Source: Paraburkholderia sp. SOS3 (lineage in GTDB: Bacteria; Pseudomonadota; Gammaproteobacteria; Burkholderiales; Burkholderiaceae). From it: 64,000 nucleotides of DNA. The notes beneath the pieces are model-generated. The model was not told where the DNA came from. It saw only the letters and a list, made by a program, of their open reading frames with translations, and searched no databases. The stretch covers positions 3,968,001 through 4,032,000 of the forward strand of contig NZ_CP018811.1 in NCBI RefSeq assembly GCF_001922345.1, read 5' to 3'. Shown piece by piece: positions 42,304 to 52,200 of this stretch. The stretch's first letter is position 1, and each line of letters starts with the position of its first letter. The position numbers and the translations under genes were made by a program.

Positions 42304-42945
42304 TCAATGCGCGGCGAGCGCGGTCGCGGCGCGCGCAAGGCGCGTCACTTCATCCCAGTTTTGCGCGGCAAGCGCAGCCTTCGGCGTGAGCCACGATCCG
42401 CCGACGCAGACCACGTTCGGCAACGCGAGAAAGTTCGGCGCGGACTCGGCCGTGATGCCGCCGGTCGGACAGAATCTGAGCGTGGGGAACGGCCCCTGAA
42501 ACGCTTGCAGCATCGGTACCCCGCCCGCTTGCTGCGCGGGGAAAAATTTCACGATCTCGTAGCCGAGTTCGAGCGCGACGATGATGTCGGTCGGCGTCAT
42601 GACGCCGGGCAGCAGCGGCAGGCCGGCGTCCTGCGCAGCTTGATGCATGTCTTTCGTGAGCCCCGGCGACACGCCGAACTGCGCACCGGCCTTCTTCGCT
42701 AGCGCGCACTGCTCGGGCCTCGTAATCGTGCCGACGCCGACGACGATATCTTCCGCCAGCTGGCTCGCGCGCTCGATCGCTTTCAAACCCGATTCGGTGC
42801 GCAGCGTGATTTCGAGCACCTTCACGCCGCCCGCATGCAATGCACGCGACACGTGCTCGCCCTGCTCGACTGAGTCGAACGCGAGCACCGGAATGACCGG
42901 GCCGAGTCGAACGATGTCGCTTACTGTCTTTGACGTCATGGTCAC
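42304..42945 (-). CDS. eda: 2-dehydro-3-deoxy-phosphogluconate aldolase
   Basis: 213 residues. TIM-barrel class I aldolase: PVIPVLAFDSVEQG, VGVGTI (near catalytic Glu in KVLEITLRTESG) and Schiff-base lysine in GYEIVKFFPAQ. GPFPTLRFCPTGGI forms the phosphate site. It splits KDPG into pyruvate and glyceraldehyde-3-phosphate. It follows edd after only 5 bases, so the two Entner-Doudoroff genes are one operon. Confidence 0.96.
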   Translation of the reverse strand: MTMTSKTVSDIVRLGPVIPVLAFDSVEQGEHVSRALHAGGVKVLEITLRTESGLKAIERASQLAEDIVVGVGTITRPEQCALAKKAGAQFGVSPGLTKDMHQAAQDAGLPLLPGVMTPTDIIVALELGYEIVKFFPAQQAGGVPMLQAFQGPFPTLRFCPTGGITAESAPNFLALPNVVCVGGSWLTPKAALAAQNWDEVTRLARAATALAAH

Positions 42946-42950
42946 ACTCC

Positions 42951-44915
42951 TTACTTGTGCATTGCGTGGCTGGGTTGCGCGTGCGCGGCTTTGGCGGTGG
43001 CATGCTGCTTCGCTTCGTGATCTGCTGAAGCGTCGGCCTTCGCGCCGTGGCCTTGGCTATGTGCGCCGTCGTAATGCGCGGCTTCGCCCACGAGCGGACC
43101 GAACACCGATGCGCCAAGCTCTGCCGGCGCCGCTGCCGCGCGAAACACGCCGAATAGTTCGCGACCGAAGCCCACCTCGTTCCCGGCCTGGTGGTGACAC
43201 ACGGCAAGCGGACGCGCTTGCCATTCTGCTTCGTCGATCTCGATGTCGAGTACGCCGGCTTCCGCGTCGATCACGATCGTGTCGCCGGTTCTGACCTTGC
43301 CGAGCGGACCTTGCAGCAGCGCCTCGGGCGATACGTGGATCACCGCGGGCACCTTGCCCGATGCCCCGGACATACGGCCGTCGGTGACGAGCGCGACATG
43401 AAAACCTTGATCCTGCAGCACGCCGAGCAGCGGCGTCAAACGATGCAGCTCGGGCATACCGTTTGCACGCGCGCCCTGGAAGCGAACGACGGCAATGAAA
43501 TCGCGCTTCAGTTCGCCGTTATCGAACGCTTCCTGCACGGCTTCCTGCGAATCGAACACGATCGCCGGTGCCTTCACCGCGCGATGCTCGTGCGCGACCG
43601 CGGAAATCTTGATCACGCCGCGGCCGAGCTTGCCTTGCATCAGACGCAGGCCGCCGTCGGGCTGAAACGGCTCCTTGATGCCGCGCAGCACCTTCGTGTC
43701 GTGGCTTTCGTGCGCGCCCGGCACCCATGTCAGCTTGCCGTCGATGAGCTTCGGCTCGTGCGTGTAATGCGAAAGACCCTTGCCCGCGACGGTGTTCACA
43801 TCCTCGTGCAGCAGACCGCCTTCGAGCAGATTGCGCACGAGGAACGCCACACCGCCCGCTGCGTGGAAGTGGTTCACGTCGGCCTTGCCGTTCGGATAGA
43901 CCTTCGCGAGCAGCGGCACCGCTTGCGACAGCGTATCGAAATCGTCCCAATCGATGATGATGCCGGCCGCGCGCGCAATCGCGACGAGGTGCAGGGTGTG
44001 ATTCGTCGATCCGCCGGTTGCGAGCAACGCGACGATGCCGTTCACAACCGCTTTTTCGTCGACCACATGGCCGATCGGCATGTAATGACCACGATCCACC
44101 GTCAGATCGAGCACGCGGCGCGCGGCCTGCGCGGTCAGCGCATCGCGCAGCGGCGTGTGCGGATGCACGAACGCCGAGCCCGGCAGATGCATGCCCATCA
44201 CTTCCATCAGCATCTGGTTGCTGTTCGCGGTGCCGTAGAAGGTGCAGGTGCCGTGGCTGTGATACGCGGCTGCCTCCGCTTCGAGCAGTGCGCCGCGATC
44301 GCAGCCGCCAGTCGCGAACTGCTGGCGGATCTTCGCCTTGTCGTCGTTCGAGAGGCCGCTCGTCATCGGGCCGGCCGGCACGAAGATGGTCGGCAGATGG
44401 CCGAATTGCAGCGCGCCGATCATCAGGCCCGGCACGATCTTGTCGCACACGCCGAGACACAGCGCTGCGTCGAACATGTTGTGCGTGAGCGCAACGGCCG
44501 TGCTCATCGCGATCACTTCGCGTGAAAACAGCGACAACTCCATGCCCGCGTTGCCTTGCGTGATGCCGTCGCACATCGCCGGTACGCCGCCCGCGAACTG
44601 CGCGACGCCGCCGTTTTCGCGCGCGGCCGCTTTGATGATGTCGGGGAATGTCTTGTACGGTGCATGCGCCGACAACATCTCGTTGTACGAGGACACGATG
44701 CCGATGTTCGGCTGGCCGATCGCCTTGATGGCGAACTTGTCGTTGCCTTCGAGTCCGGCAAAACCGTGCGCGAGGTTTGCGCACGACAGCGCGCCGCGCG
44801 CGGGGAAATGACCCTGCGCCTGTTCGATGCGCGCCAGATAGGCATCGCGCGTCGGTTTGCTGCGCTCGATCACGCGCCGCGTGACCTTCATCAATTGCGA
44901 ATGCGGGGAAACCAT
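42951..44915 (-). CDS. edd: Phosphogluconate dehydratase
   Basis: 654 residues, IlvD/Edd family. Fe-S ligands lie in [20 protein letters not shown] and [25 protein letters not shown] segment ([20 protein letters not shown]) and [22 protein letters not shown] are family signatures. It dehydrates 6-phosphogluconate to KDPG. The C-terminal region after about 610 is unusually Ala/His/Lys-rich (repeats of [16 protein letters not shown]) and longer than in E. coli Edd (603). The promoter with a HexR site is at 45023-45051. Confidence 0.95.
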   Translation of the reverse strand: MVSPHSQLMKVTRRVIERSKPTRDAYLARIEQAQGHFPARGALSCANLAHGFAGLEGNDKFAIKAIGQPNIGIVSSYNEMLSAHAPYKTFPDIIKAAARENGGVAQFAGGVPAMCDGITQGNAGMELSLFSREVIAMSTAVALTHNMFDAALCLGVCDKIVPGLMIGALQFGHLPTIFVPAGPMTSGLSNDDKAKIRQQFATGGCDRGALLEAEAAAYHSHGTCTFYGTANSNQMLMEVMGMHLPGSAFVHPHTPLRDALTAQAARRVLDLTVDRGHYMPIGHVVDEKAVVNGIVALLATGGSTNHTLHLVAIARAAGIIIDWDDFDTLSQAVPLLAKVYPNGKADVNHFHAAGGVAFLVRNLLEGGLLHEDVNTVAGKGLSHYTHEPKLIDGKLTWVPGAHESHDTKVLRGIKEPFQPDGGLRLMQGKLGRGVIKISAVAHEHRAVKAPAIVFDSQEAVQEAFDNGELKRDFIAVVRFQGARANGMPELHRLTPLLGVLQDQGFHVALVTDGRMSGASGKVPAVIHVSPEALLQGPLGKVRTGDTIVIDAEAGVLDIEIDEAEWQARPLAVCHHQAGNEVGFGRELFGVFRAAAAPAELGASVFGPLVGEAAHYDGAHSQGHGAKADASADHEAKQHATAKAAHAQPSHAMHK

Positions 44916-45022
44916 CGATGATGCTCCTTCGTCGCTCTAGCTCGCGCATCCGCCCATGTGACGGCGCTCGTGCCGGATTCGGTATCGCGGGGACACGGCT
45001 TGCGTTTCCAGCCGTGAACACG

Positions 45023-45051
45023 ATATTAGTAGAAAAACTACATTGAATCAA
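45023..45051 (-). promoter_or_regulatory. Promoter of edd-eda with HexR operator in the spacer
   Basis: Minus strand: -35 TTGATT (45046-45051), 17-bp spacer, -10 TAATAT (45023-45028). The palindrome AGTAGAAAAACTACA (45028-45042) lies in the spacer and matches the known HexR consensus TGTARTWWWWYTACA at 13 of 15 positions. Confidence 0.8.
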
Positions 45052-45159
45052 TGTGGCCGATGCTGAATTTGATATTCAGTCGATCGGCTCATAAGCCGCA
45101 TTCCCAAAGGCTTTTTACCGCACCCACGCGAAGCCAGGGAAATCACCTATGCGGCGAAA

Positions 45160-45196
45160 TGTAGTTTTTGTACCTAATCTGCTGATCAGCTATAGT
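45160..45196 (+). promoter_or_regulatory. Promoter of hexR with autoregulatory HexR operator
   Basis: -35 TTGTAC (45168-45173), 17-bp spacer, -10 TATAGT (45191-45196). TGTAGTTTTTGTACC (45160-45174) matches the HexR consensus at 13 of 15 positions and covers the -35. Confidence 0.75.
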
Positions 45197-45230
45197 CCAT
45201 TCGTTTCTTCAGCATAGTGCGAGTTCTCCG

Positions 45231-46076
45231 ATGATGTTGTCCCAGGTGGAAGCGATGCGCGACCAGTTGCGCCCATCCGAACGCAAGCTCGCCGACTACG
45301 TGATCGAGGCGCCGCGCGAGGTCCTCGACCTGTCGATGACCGAGGTCGCGGCACGCGCGGGCGTGAGTCAGCCGACCATCGCGCGCTTTTGCCACGCACT
45401 CGGCTTTTCGGGCTTCCGCGAGTTCAAGATCCGGCTCGCACAAGGAATTGCAGCCGACGTGCCCGCTGTCTATCGCGACGTGCGGCCCGACGAACCGGCA
45501 CCGGGGGTCGCCGCGAAAGTGCTCGACCGTACGATCGGCGCGCTGATCCAGGTGCGCAACAATCTGTCGACGGATAGCGTCGCGGCGGCAATCGACGTGC
45601 TCGCGAATGCGCGCCGGATCGAGTTCTACGGTGCCGGCGGCTCGGGCGTCGCCGCACTCGATATGCAGCACAAATTCTTCCGGCTCGGCATGCCGAGCGT
45701 TGCCTATTCGGATCCGCATACTTTTCTGATGTCGGCGGCGCTTCTCGGCAAAGGCGACGTCGTGGTCGCGATATCGAACACGGGCCGCACGCGCGACATC
45801 ATCGACGCAGCGAAATCCGCGCTTGCCGCAGGCGCGAAAGTGATCGCAGTCACGCACGGCAATTCGCCGCTCGCGCGGATTGCGTCGATCGGACTCTTCG
45901 CAAACGTCGACGAAGACACGGATATTTTTTCGCCGATGACGTCGCGCACCTCGCATCTGGCGATCGGCGACATTCTGGCGGTCGGCGTGGCGCTGCAGCG
46001 CGGGCCGGATCTGGCGGAGAAACTGGCGGGCGCGAAGGATCTGATTACGCGCAGGCGGATCGGTCCGGAAGGATAA
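45231..46076 (+). CDS. hexR: HexR-type RpiR family transcriptional regulator
   Basis: 281 residues. N-terminal RpiR helix-turn-helix (VAARAGVSQPTIARFCHALGFSGFREFKIRLAQG, about 40-75) and a C-terminal SIS sugar-phosphate domain (ARRIEFYGAGGSGVAALDMQHKFFRLG; VVVAISNTGRTRDIIDAAK). HexR represses Entner-Doudoroff genes and is released by KDPG. The divergent edd-eda operon and two matching operators support the assignment over other RpiR members. The likely control is repression of both edd-eda and itself. Confidence 0.92.
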   Translation: MMLSQVEAMRDQLRPSERKLADYVIEAPREVLDLSMTEVAARAGVSQPTIARFCHALGFSGFREFKIRLAQGIAADVPAVYRDVRPDEPAPGVAAKVLDRTIGALIQVRNNLSTDSVAAAIDVLANARRIEFYGAGGSGVAALDMQHKFFRLGMPSVAYSDPHTFLMSAALLGKGDVVVAISNTGRTRDIIDAAKSALAAGAKVIAVTHGNSPLARIASIGLFANVDEDTDIFSPMTSRTSHLAIGDILAVGVALQRGPDLAEKLAGAKDLITRRRIGPEG

Positions 46077-46106
46077 GTGCCGCATCGCGCGGCGACGACG
46101 CAATAA

Positions 46107-46132
46107 AAAAGGGCTCCTGAAGGAGCCCTTTT
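46107..46132. terminator. Bidirectional terminator between hexR and the large adhesin gene
   Basis: AAAAGGGCTCC (46107-46117) and GGAGCCCTTTT (46122-46132), loop TGAA. It has U runs in both directions and serves both converging genes. Confidence 0.9.
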
Positions 46133-46215
46133 GACCATCTACTGCAAAAATAACTACGCTGATCGTGCGATCCGCGCTCGAGCGGCCATGACTGCACCGC
46201 TCTTGCGCCTACCAC

Positions 46216-49200
46216 TTACCACTGGTACGAAGCACCTGCACCGATCGTCGTGCCGTTGCCCGGGGCCATACCTGCACCAATCTTCACCTTCAGGTTCTGC
46301 GTGATGCGAGCCGAAGCGCCGAGCGCGACAGCCTGATAGCCCTTGTAGTTGCCGGTGCCGACGCCGACCGCGATCGTCTTGCCCTGATCGACGTCCGGAA
46401 TCATCGTCAGCGCGGTTGCCGCGGCGATACCGCCGTAGGCATTCTTCGCGACGGAGTTCACCTGCGACTGCATCGACTTCATGCTCTGGTCGGTGTAGTC
46501 CTTCGCCGTCATGCCGTCCGGCAGATCGCCGACGCGCGAGTCCGTGTAGTTATGCGCGTCTGCGACTGCGTCGTTCAACTGACCGACGTTGACCGCATCG
46601 GTCGTTTCGGTGCCGGCCGCGACGTTGGTGATTTTCTTGCCACCTGCGTCGTTGTTCCAGCTACCGCCGCCACCGCCCTGGTTGATCACCTGGCCTTCGA
46701 CGACCGTCACGCGGTTGTCGAGGTTCGTGACCTGACCTTGCAGCGCGGACAACTGTCCGAAGTTCACCGCATCGTACTTGCTCGTGCCGTCCGCGACGTT
46801 GGTGAGAATCACCGGCGCCGTCATCGTGCCGCCAGCAAGGCCGCCCAGCGTCAGGCGATCATGCGTCGACGAGTCGTACATCACGGCATCGCCGATGTTG
46901 CCCATGTTGTAGTTGATATTGTCGATGCGCGTGTTCGTCGCGTTCAATTGCGACATGTTCACGGCGTCCGTATCCGCTACACCCGCGGCCACGTTATGCA
47001 GCGCGACCGGAGCCGTTGTACCCTTGCCGCCGAACGTCACCGAGTCCTTGTCCGCGTTGTCGTACACCACGGCGAGCGATTTGCCCGTCGAGCCGTCGAT
47101 CACACCGCCGTCGATCAGCGTGTTCTTGATGTCGGTAATGTCACCGGTGTTCTGCGTGACACGGCCATCAAGGTTGCTGATCGCGTCGCCGACCGTATGA
47201 ACCTTCGTCGAGCCTTCGTTCAGCGAGTACGTCGGAGCCGAGATCGAGCCGTCCGCATTGACCGTCGAGCCGCCGCCCAGCGCCGTCGCCGTGCTGTTGG
47301 CCACGTTGTACAGCTGCGAGCCGTTGACCGCGTCCTTGCTGGTCGCGTTCACCGCGCCGGCCTTCACGTTCGCGATCGTCGTGCCGGCCGTGCCGCCGCC
47401 GAGCGTGATCTTGCCCTTCGTTGCGTCGTCGTACGAGACGAACGAGTTCGTCACATTGCCGGAGGTGTCGATGTTCAGACCCGCTGCCTTCAGCTGCGCC
47501 ACGTTGACCGCGTCCTTGTCGGCCGAGCCGGCGTTCACGTTCGACAGCGTCGTGCCGTTCGTGCCGCTGAACGTGACCTTGTCGTGCGCCGATGTGTCGT
47601 ACTTGATGCCATCGACCGAACCGGTCGCCGCCTTCGCATCGACTGCCGCGAGGGCCGAACCGACGTCGCTATACGTGCTGCCTGCCACGTTGTAGCTCGG
47701 CTTCCTGATCGTGCCGTCCGCGTTCACCGACGAATTGCCGCCCAGTGCCGCTGCGGTGCTGCTCGCCGTCCCGTACAGCTGCGAACCGTTGACCGCGTCC
47801 GTGCTGGCTGCGCTGATGCCGCCTGCCTTCACGTTCGTGATCGTCGTGCCCGCGGTACCGCCACCGAGCGTGACCTTGTCGTGCGCCGACGAGTCGTACA
47901 TCACCGCATCAGCCATCTTGCCGTTGATGTTCGTGATCTGCGTCGTGAGCGAGCTCACATTCTGGTTCGTCGCGTAGAGCTGCGCGCCATTCACGGCGTC
48001 CGTGCTGGAGGCGCTCAGGTCGCCTGCCTTCACGTTGGTGATCGTCGTGCCCGCCGTACCGCCGGCCATCGTGATCTTGGTCTTCGTCGCGTCGTCGTAG
48101 GCGACGAACGAGTTCGTCACCGTGCCCGACGTGTCGATATTCAGACCCGCTGCCTTCAGTTGCGCAACGTTCACGGCATCCGTGTCCGCCGAACCGGCGT
48201 TCACGTTCGACAGCGTCGTGCCGCTCGTGCCGCTGAACGTGACCTTGTCGTGCGCCGACGAGTCGTACTTCACGCCGTCGACCGAACCGGTCGCCGCCTT
48301 TGCATCGACTGCCGCGAGAGCGGAACCGACGTCGCTATAGGTGCTGCCTGCCACGGTATAGCTCGGCTTCTTGATCGAACCATCCGTGTTCACGCCTGCA
48401 CCGCCGCCGAGCGTCGAGGTCACGCCCTTCAACTGCGATACGTTGACCGCGTCGTAGTCCTGCGTACCGGCCGCCACGTTGATGACCTGGCGACGCACGA
48501 GCGACGTGCCCATGCCCGGCACTGCCGACGAACCGACCGATACCGTGTTCGCACGGTTGTCGTCCGAGCTGTTCGCGCCCAGCACCACGCTGCCTTCCGT
48601 GCCGGCGACGATGTTGCTGCCGATACCGACCGTGTTCTTGCCGCCGATCGACACGTTGCTACCGATCGCGACCGAGTTGTCCGAACCCGTGTTCACTTCG
48701 GTGCCGTTGCTGCCGATCGCCACCGAGTTGATCGAAGCCGCCGACACCGTCGAACCGATTCCGACGGCGGAGTCCGCACCGACCGCGATGTTCTGGCCGA
48801 CCGCGACGCCGTTCGAACCGAGCACGCTGACGTTCTGGCCCGCTGCCACTGCGTTGTCCGCATTGGCATGCGCGTTCAGGCCCATGGCGATTGCGTTCTT
48901 GCCGAGTGCATCGGTCGGCGTAGACAGCGTCGTCGGGCCGGACACGATCAGCTGATCCGGCGTCTTGCTGGACGTCGCACCGAGCAGCATCGTCGAGGCG
49001 CCGAGCATGCCGTTGTTCTTCACACCGGCGCTCGTGATCGCCGCGCCGATGGCCGTATTCATCTGGCCGACCGTCACTGCGTCGCTGATGCTGGTACCGT
49101 CCGCGACGTTCACGATACGGCGCTTGCTCGTCGTCGAACCGACTGCGAACGTGTTCGCTTGCGACGTCGACGAACCGTAGCCGATCGCGACCGAGTTCGT

Positions 49201-52200
49201 CGCCATTGCACGCGCGTTTGCGCCGATTGCGAGAGCACCGTCGCCCATTGCCTGGGCAAAACCGCCGATCGCCACTGCGTCTGCGCCTGCTGCCGTGGCG
49301 TCGAGCGCGTTGGTGTCGCCGAACTTGATGTACTTCAGCTTCGGCGTGATTTCCGTCATCGCCGACGACATGTCGGTGATGCGCGTGTCGAGCGCGGTCA
49401 CCGCGCCGTCGACGCCATCGACCGTCTTGCCGCCGACCGTGTACTCAGGCATGGAGATCGTGCCGTCCGCGTTGACCGTCGAGCCGCCGCCGAATGCCGC
49501 CGCTTCGCTGGAAGCGAGCGAGTACAACTGCGAACCGTTGATCGCGTCCGTGCTGCTTGCGCCGACTGCGCCCGCTTTCAGATTCGTGATCGTCGTGCCC
49601 GCGGTGCCGCCTGCGAGCGTGATCGTGCCCTTCGTCGAGTCGTCGTAGGCGACGAACGAGTTCGTCACGTTGCCCGATGTATCGACGTTCAGGCCCGCTG
49701 CCTTGAGCTGCGCCATGTTGACTGCGTCGGTATCCGCCTTGCCTGCCGACACGCCCTTCAGCTGACGCGCGCCCGCGGTGCCGGTGAAGTCCACCGTCGT
49801 GCCGTCGGTTGCCTTCGCCACCGTGATCGTCTTGGTGGCCGCATCCTGCTGGACCAGCCCGATCTTGCCGTTGTTGATGTTGTTCGTCAGATTCGTGATC
49901 GACGTCGTGTTGCCGGTCGTCGCCGTGTCGATTGCGGCCAGCGCCGAACCCACGTCGCTCTTCGTCTGGCCCTGGACCGTGTACGTCGGCGCCTTGATCG
50001 TGCCGTCCGTGTTCACTGCCGCGCCGCCGCCGAGTGCCGTGGCGATGCTATTCGCTTCGCTGTACAGCTGCGAGCCGTTGATCGCATCCTTGCTCGTCGA
50101 GCTGACTGCGCCCGCCTTCACGTTGGTGATGGTCGTGCCGGCCGTGCCGCCGCCGAGCGTGACCTTGCCCATCGTCGTGTCGTCGTAGGCGACGAACGAG
50201 TTCGTCACGTTGCCCGACGTATCGACGTTCAGGCCTGCCGCCTTCAGTTGCGCGAGGTTGACCGCATCCGTGTCGGCCGTACCGGCCGTTACGTTCGACA
50301 GCTTCGTGCCGCTGGTGCCGCTGAACGTCACCGTATCGTGCGCCGACGAGTCGTACTTCACGCCGTCGACCGAGCCCGATGCCGCCTTCGCATCTACCGC
50401 TGCCAGCGCCGAGCCGACATCGCCGTATGTGCTGCCAGCCACGTTATAGGTCGGCTTGGTGATCTTGCCGTTCGCGTCCACCGATGAACCGCCGCCGAGC
50501 GCTGCCGCCGTGCTGCTTGCCGTGCCGTACAGCTGCGAGCCGTTGATCGCGTCCTTGCTCGTCGAAGTAACCGCACCCGCCTTCACGTTGGTGATGGTCG
50601 TGCCGGCCGTGCCGCCGCCGAGCGTGACCTTACCCATCGACGTGTCGTCGTAGGCGACAAACGAGTTCGTGACGTTGCCCGACGTATCGACGTTCAGGCC
50701 CGCCGCTTTCAGTTGCGCGAGGTTCACGGCGTCCGTGTCAGCCTTGCCCGCCTTCAGGTTGGCGATGGTCGTGCCGGCCGTGCCGCCGCCGAGCGTGACC
50801 TTGTCGTGCGACGACGAGTCGTACATCACCGCATCGGCCATCTTGCCGTTGATGTTCGTGATCTGCGTGTTGATCGAGCTCACGTTCTGGTTCGTCGCGT
50901 ACAGCTGCGCGCCATTCACGGCGTCCGTGCTGGAGGCGCTCAGTGCACCGGCCTTCACGTTCGTGATGGTTGTGCCGGCGGAGCCGCCGCCGAGCGTGAC
51001 CTTGCCCATCGACGTGTCGTCGTAGGCGACGAACGAATTCGTGACGTTGCCCGACGTATCGACGTTCAAGCCCGCCGCTTTCAGTTGCGCGAGGTTCACG
51101 GCGTCCGTGTCAGCCTTGCCCGCCTTCAGGTTGGCGATGGTCGTGCCGGCCGTGCCGCCGCCGAGCGTGACCTTGTCGTGCGACGACGAGTCGTACATCA
51201 CCGCATCGGCCATCTTGCCGTTGATGTTCGTGATCTGCGTGTTGATCGAGCTCACGTTCTGGTTCGTCGCGTACAGCTGCGCGCCATTCACCGCGTCCGT
51301 GCTGGAGGCGCTCAGTGCGCCGGCCTTCACGTTCGTGATGGTCGTGCCGGCCGTGCCGCCGCCGAGCGTGACCTTGCCCATCGTCGTGTCGTCGTAGGCG
51401 ACGAACGAGTTCGTGGCATTGCCCGACGTGTCGATGTTCAGACCCGCTGCCTTGAGCTGCGCCACGTTCACGGCATCCTTGTCCGCCGTGCCTGCGTTCA
51501 CGTTCGTCAGCGTCGTACCGCTCGTGCCGCTGAACGTGACCTTGTTGTGCGCGGAGCTGTCGTACTTGACCGCGTCGACCGAGCCGGTACCGGCCTTGGT
51601 ATCGACTGCCGCAAGTGCCGAACCGACATCCGTGTACGTACCGCCTGCGACCGTATAGCTCGGCTTCTTGATCGAGCCGTCCGTGTTCACGCCTGCGCCG
51701 CCGCCGAGCGTCGAGGTCACGCCCTTCAACTGCGACACGTTGACCGCATCGTAGTCTTGCGTACCGGCCGCCACGTTGATGACCTGGCGACGCACGAGCG
51801 ACGTGCCCATGCCCGGCACTGCCGACGAACCGACCGATACCGTGTTCGCACGGTTGTCGTCCGAGCTGTTCGCGCCCAGCACCACGCTGTTCGCGGTACC
51901 GACGACGATGTTGCTGCCGATGCCGACCGAGTTCTGACCGCCGACCGACACGCCGCTACCGATTGCGACGGCGTTCGCCGCGCCGGTGTTGACTTCGGTG
52001 CCGTTGCTACCGATTGCGACGGCGTTCTCGGAAGCGACCGACGTGCCGACACCGATGCCGACGGCGGAGTCCGCGCCGACCGCGATGTTCTGGCCGACTG
52101 CGACGCCGTTCGAACCCAGCACGCTGACGTTCTGACCGGCTGCGACCGCGTTGTCGGCGTTGGCATGCGCGTTCAGGCCCATGGCGATGCCGTTCTTGCC

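Larger units (their letters stand above)
44916..45230. other. Divergent regulatory region edd/hexR
   Basis: 315 bases holding two divergent promoters, two HexR-type palindromes (45028-45042 and 45160-45174) and a further inverted repeat CTGAAT-N5-ATTCAG (45063-45079). AT content is clearly above that of the neighbours. Confidence 0.8.

Noticed and set aside
46552..50487. A plus-strand open frame of 1311 codons opposite the giant adhesin
   Set aside because: It is Arg/Val/His/Asp-rich without domains and mirrors the repetitive coding strand. Long antisense frames arise from strong GC3 bias and repeats. The same is true of the 585-codon frame at 50713-52470.
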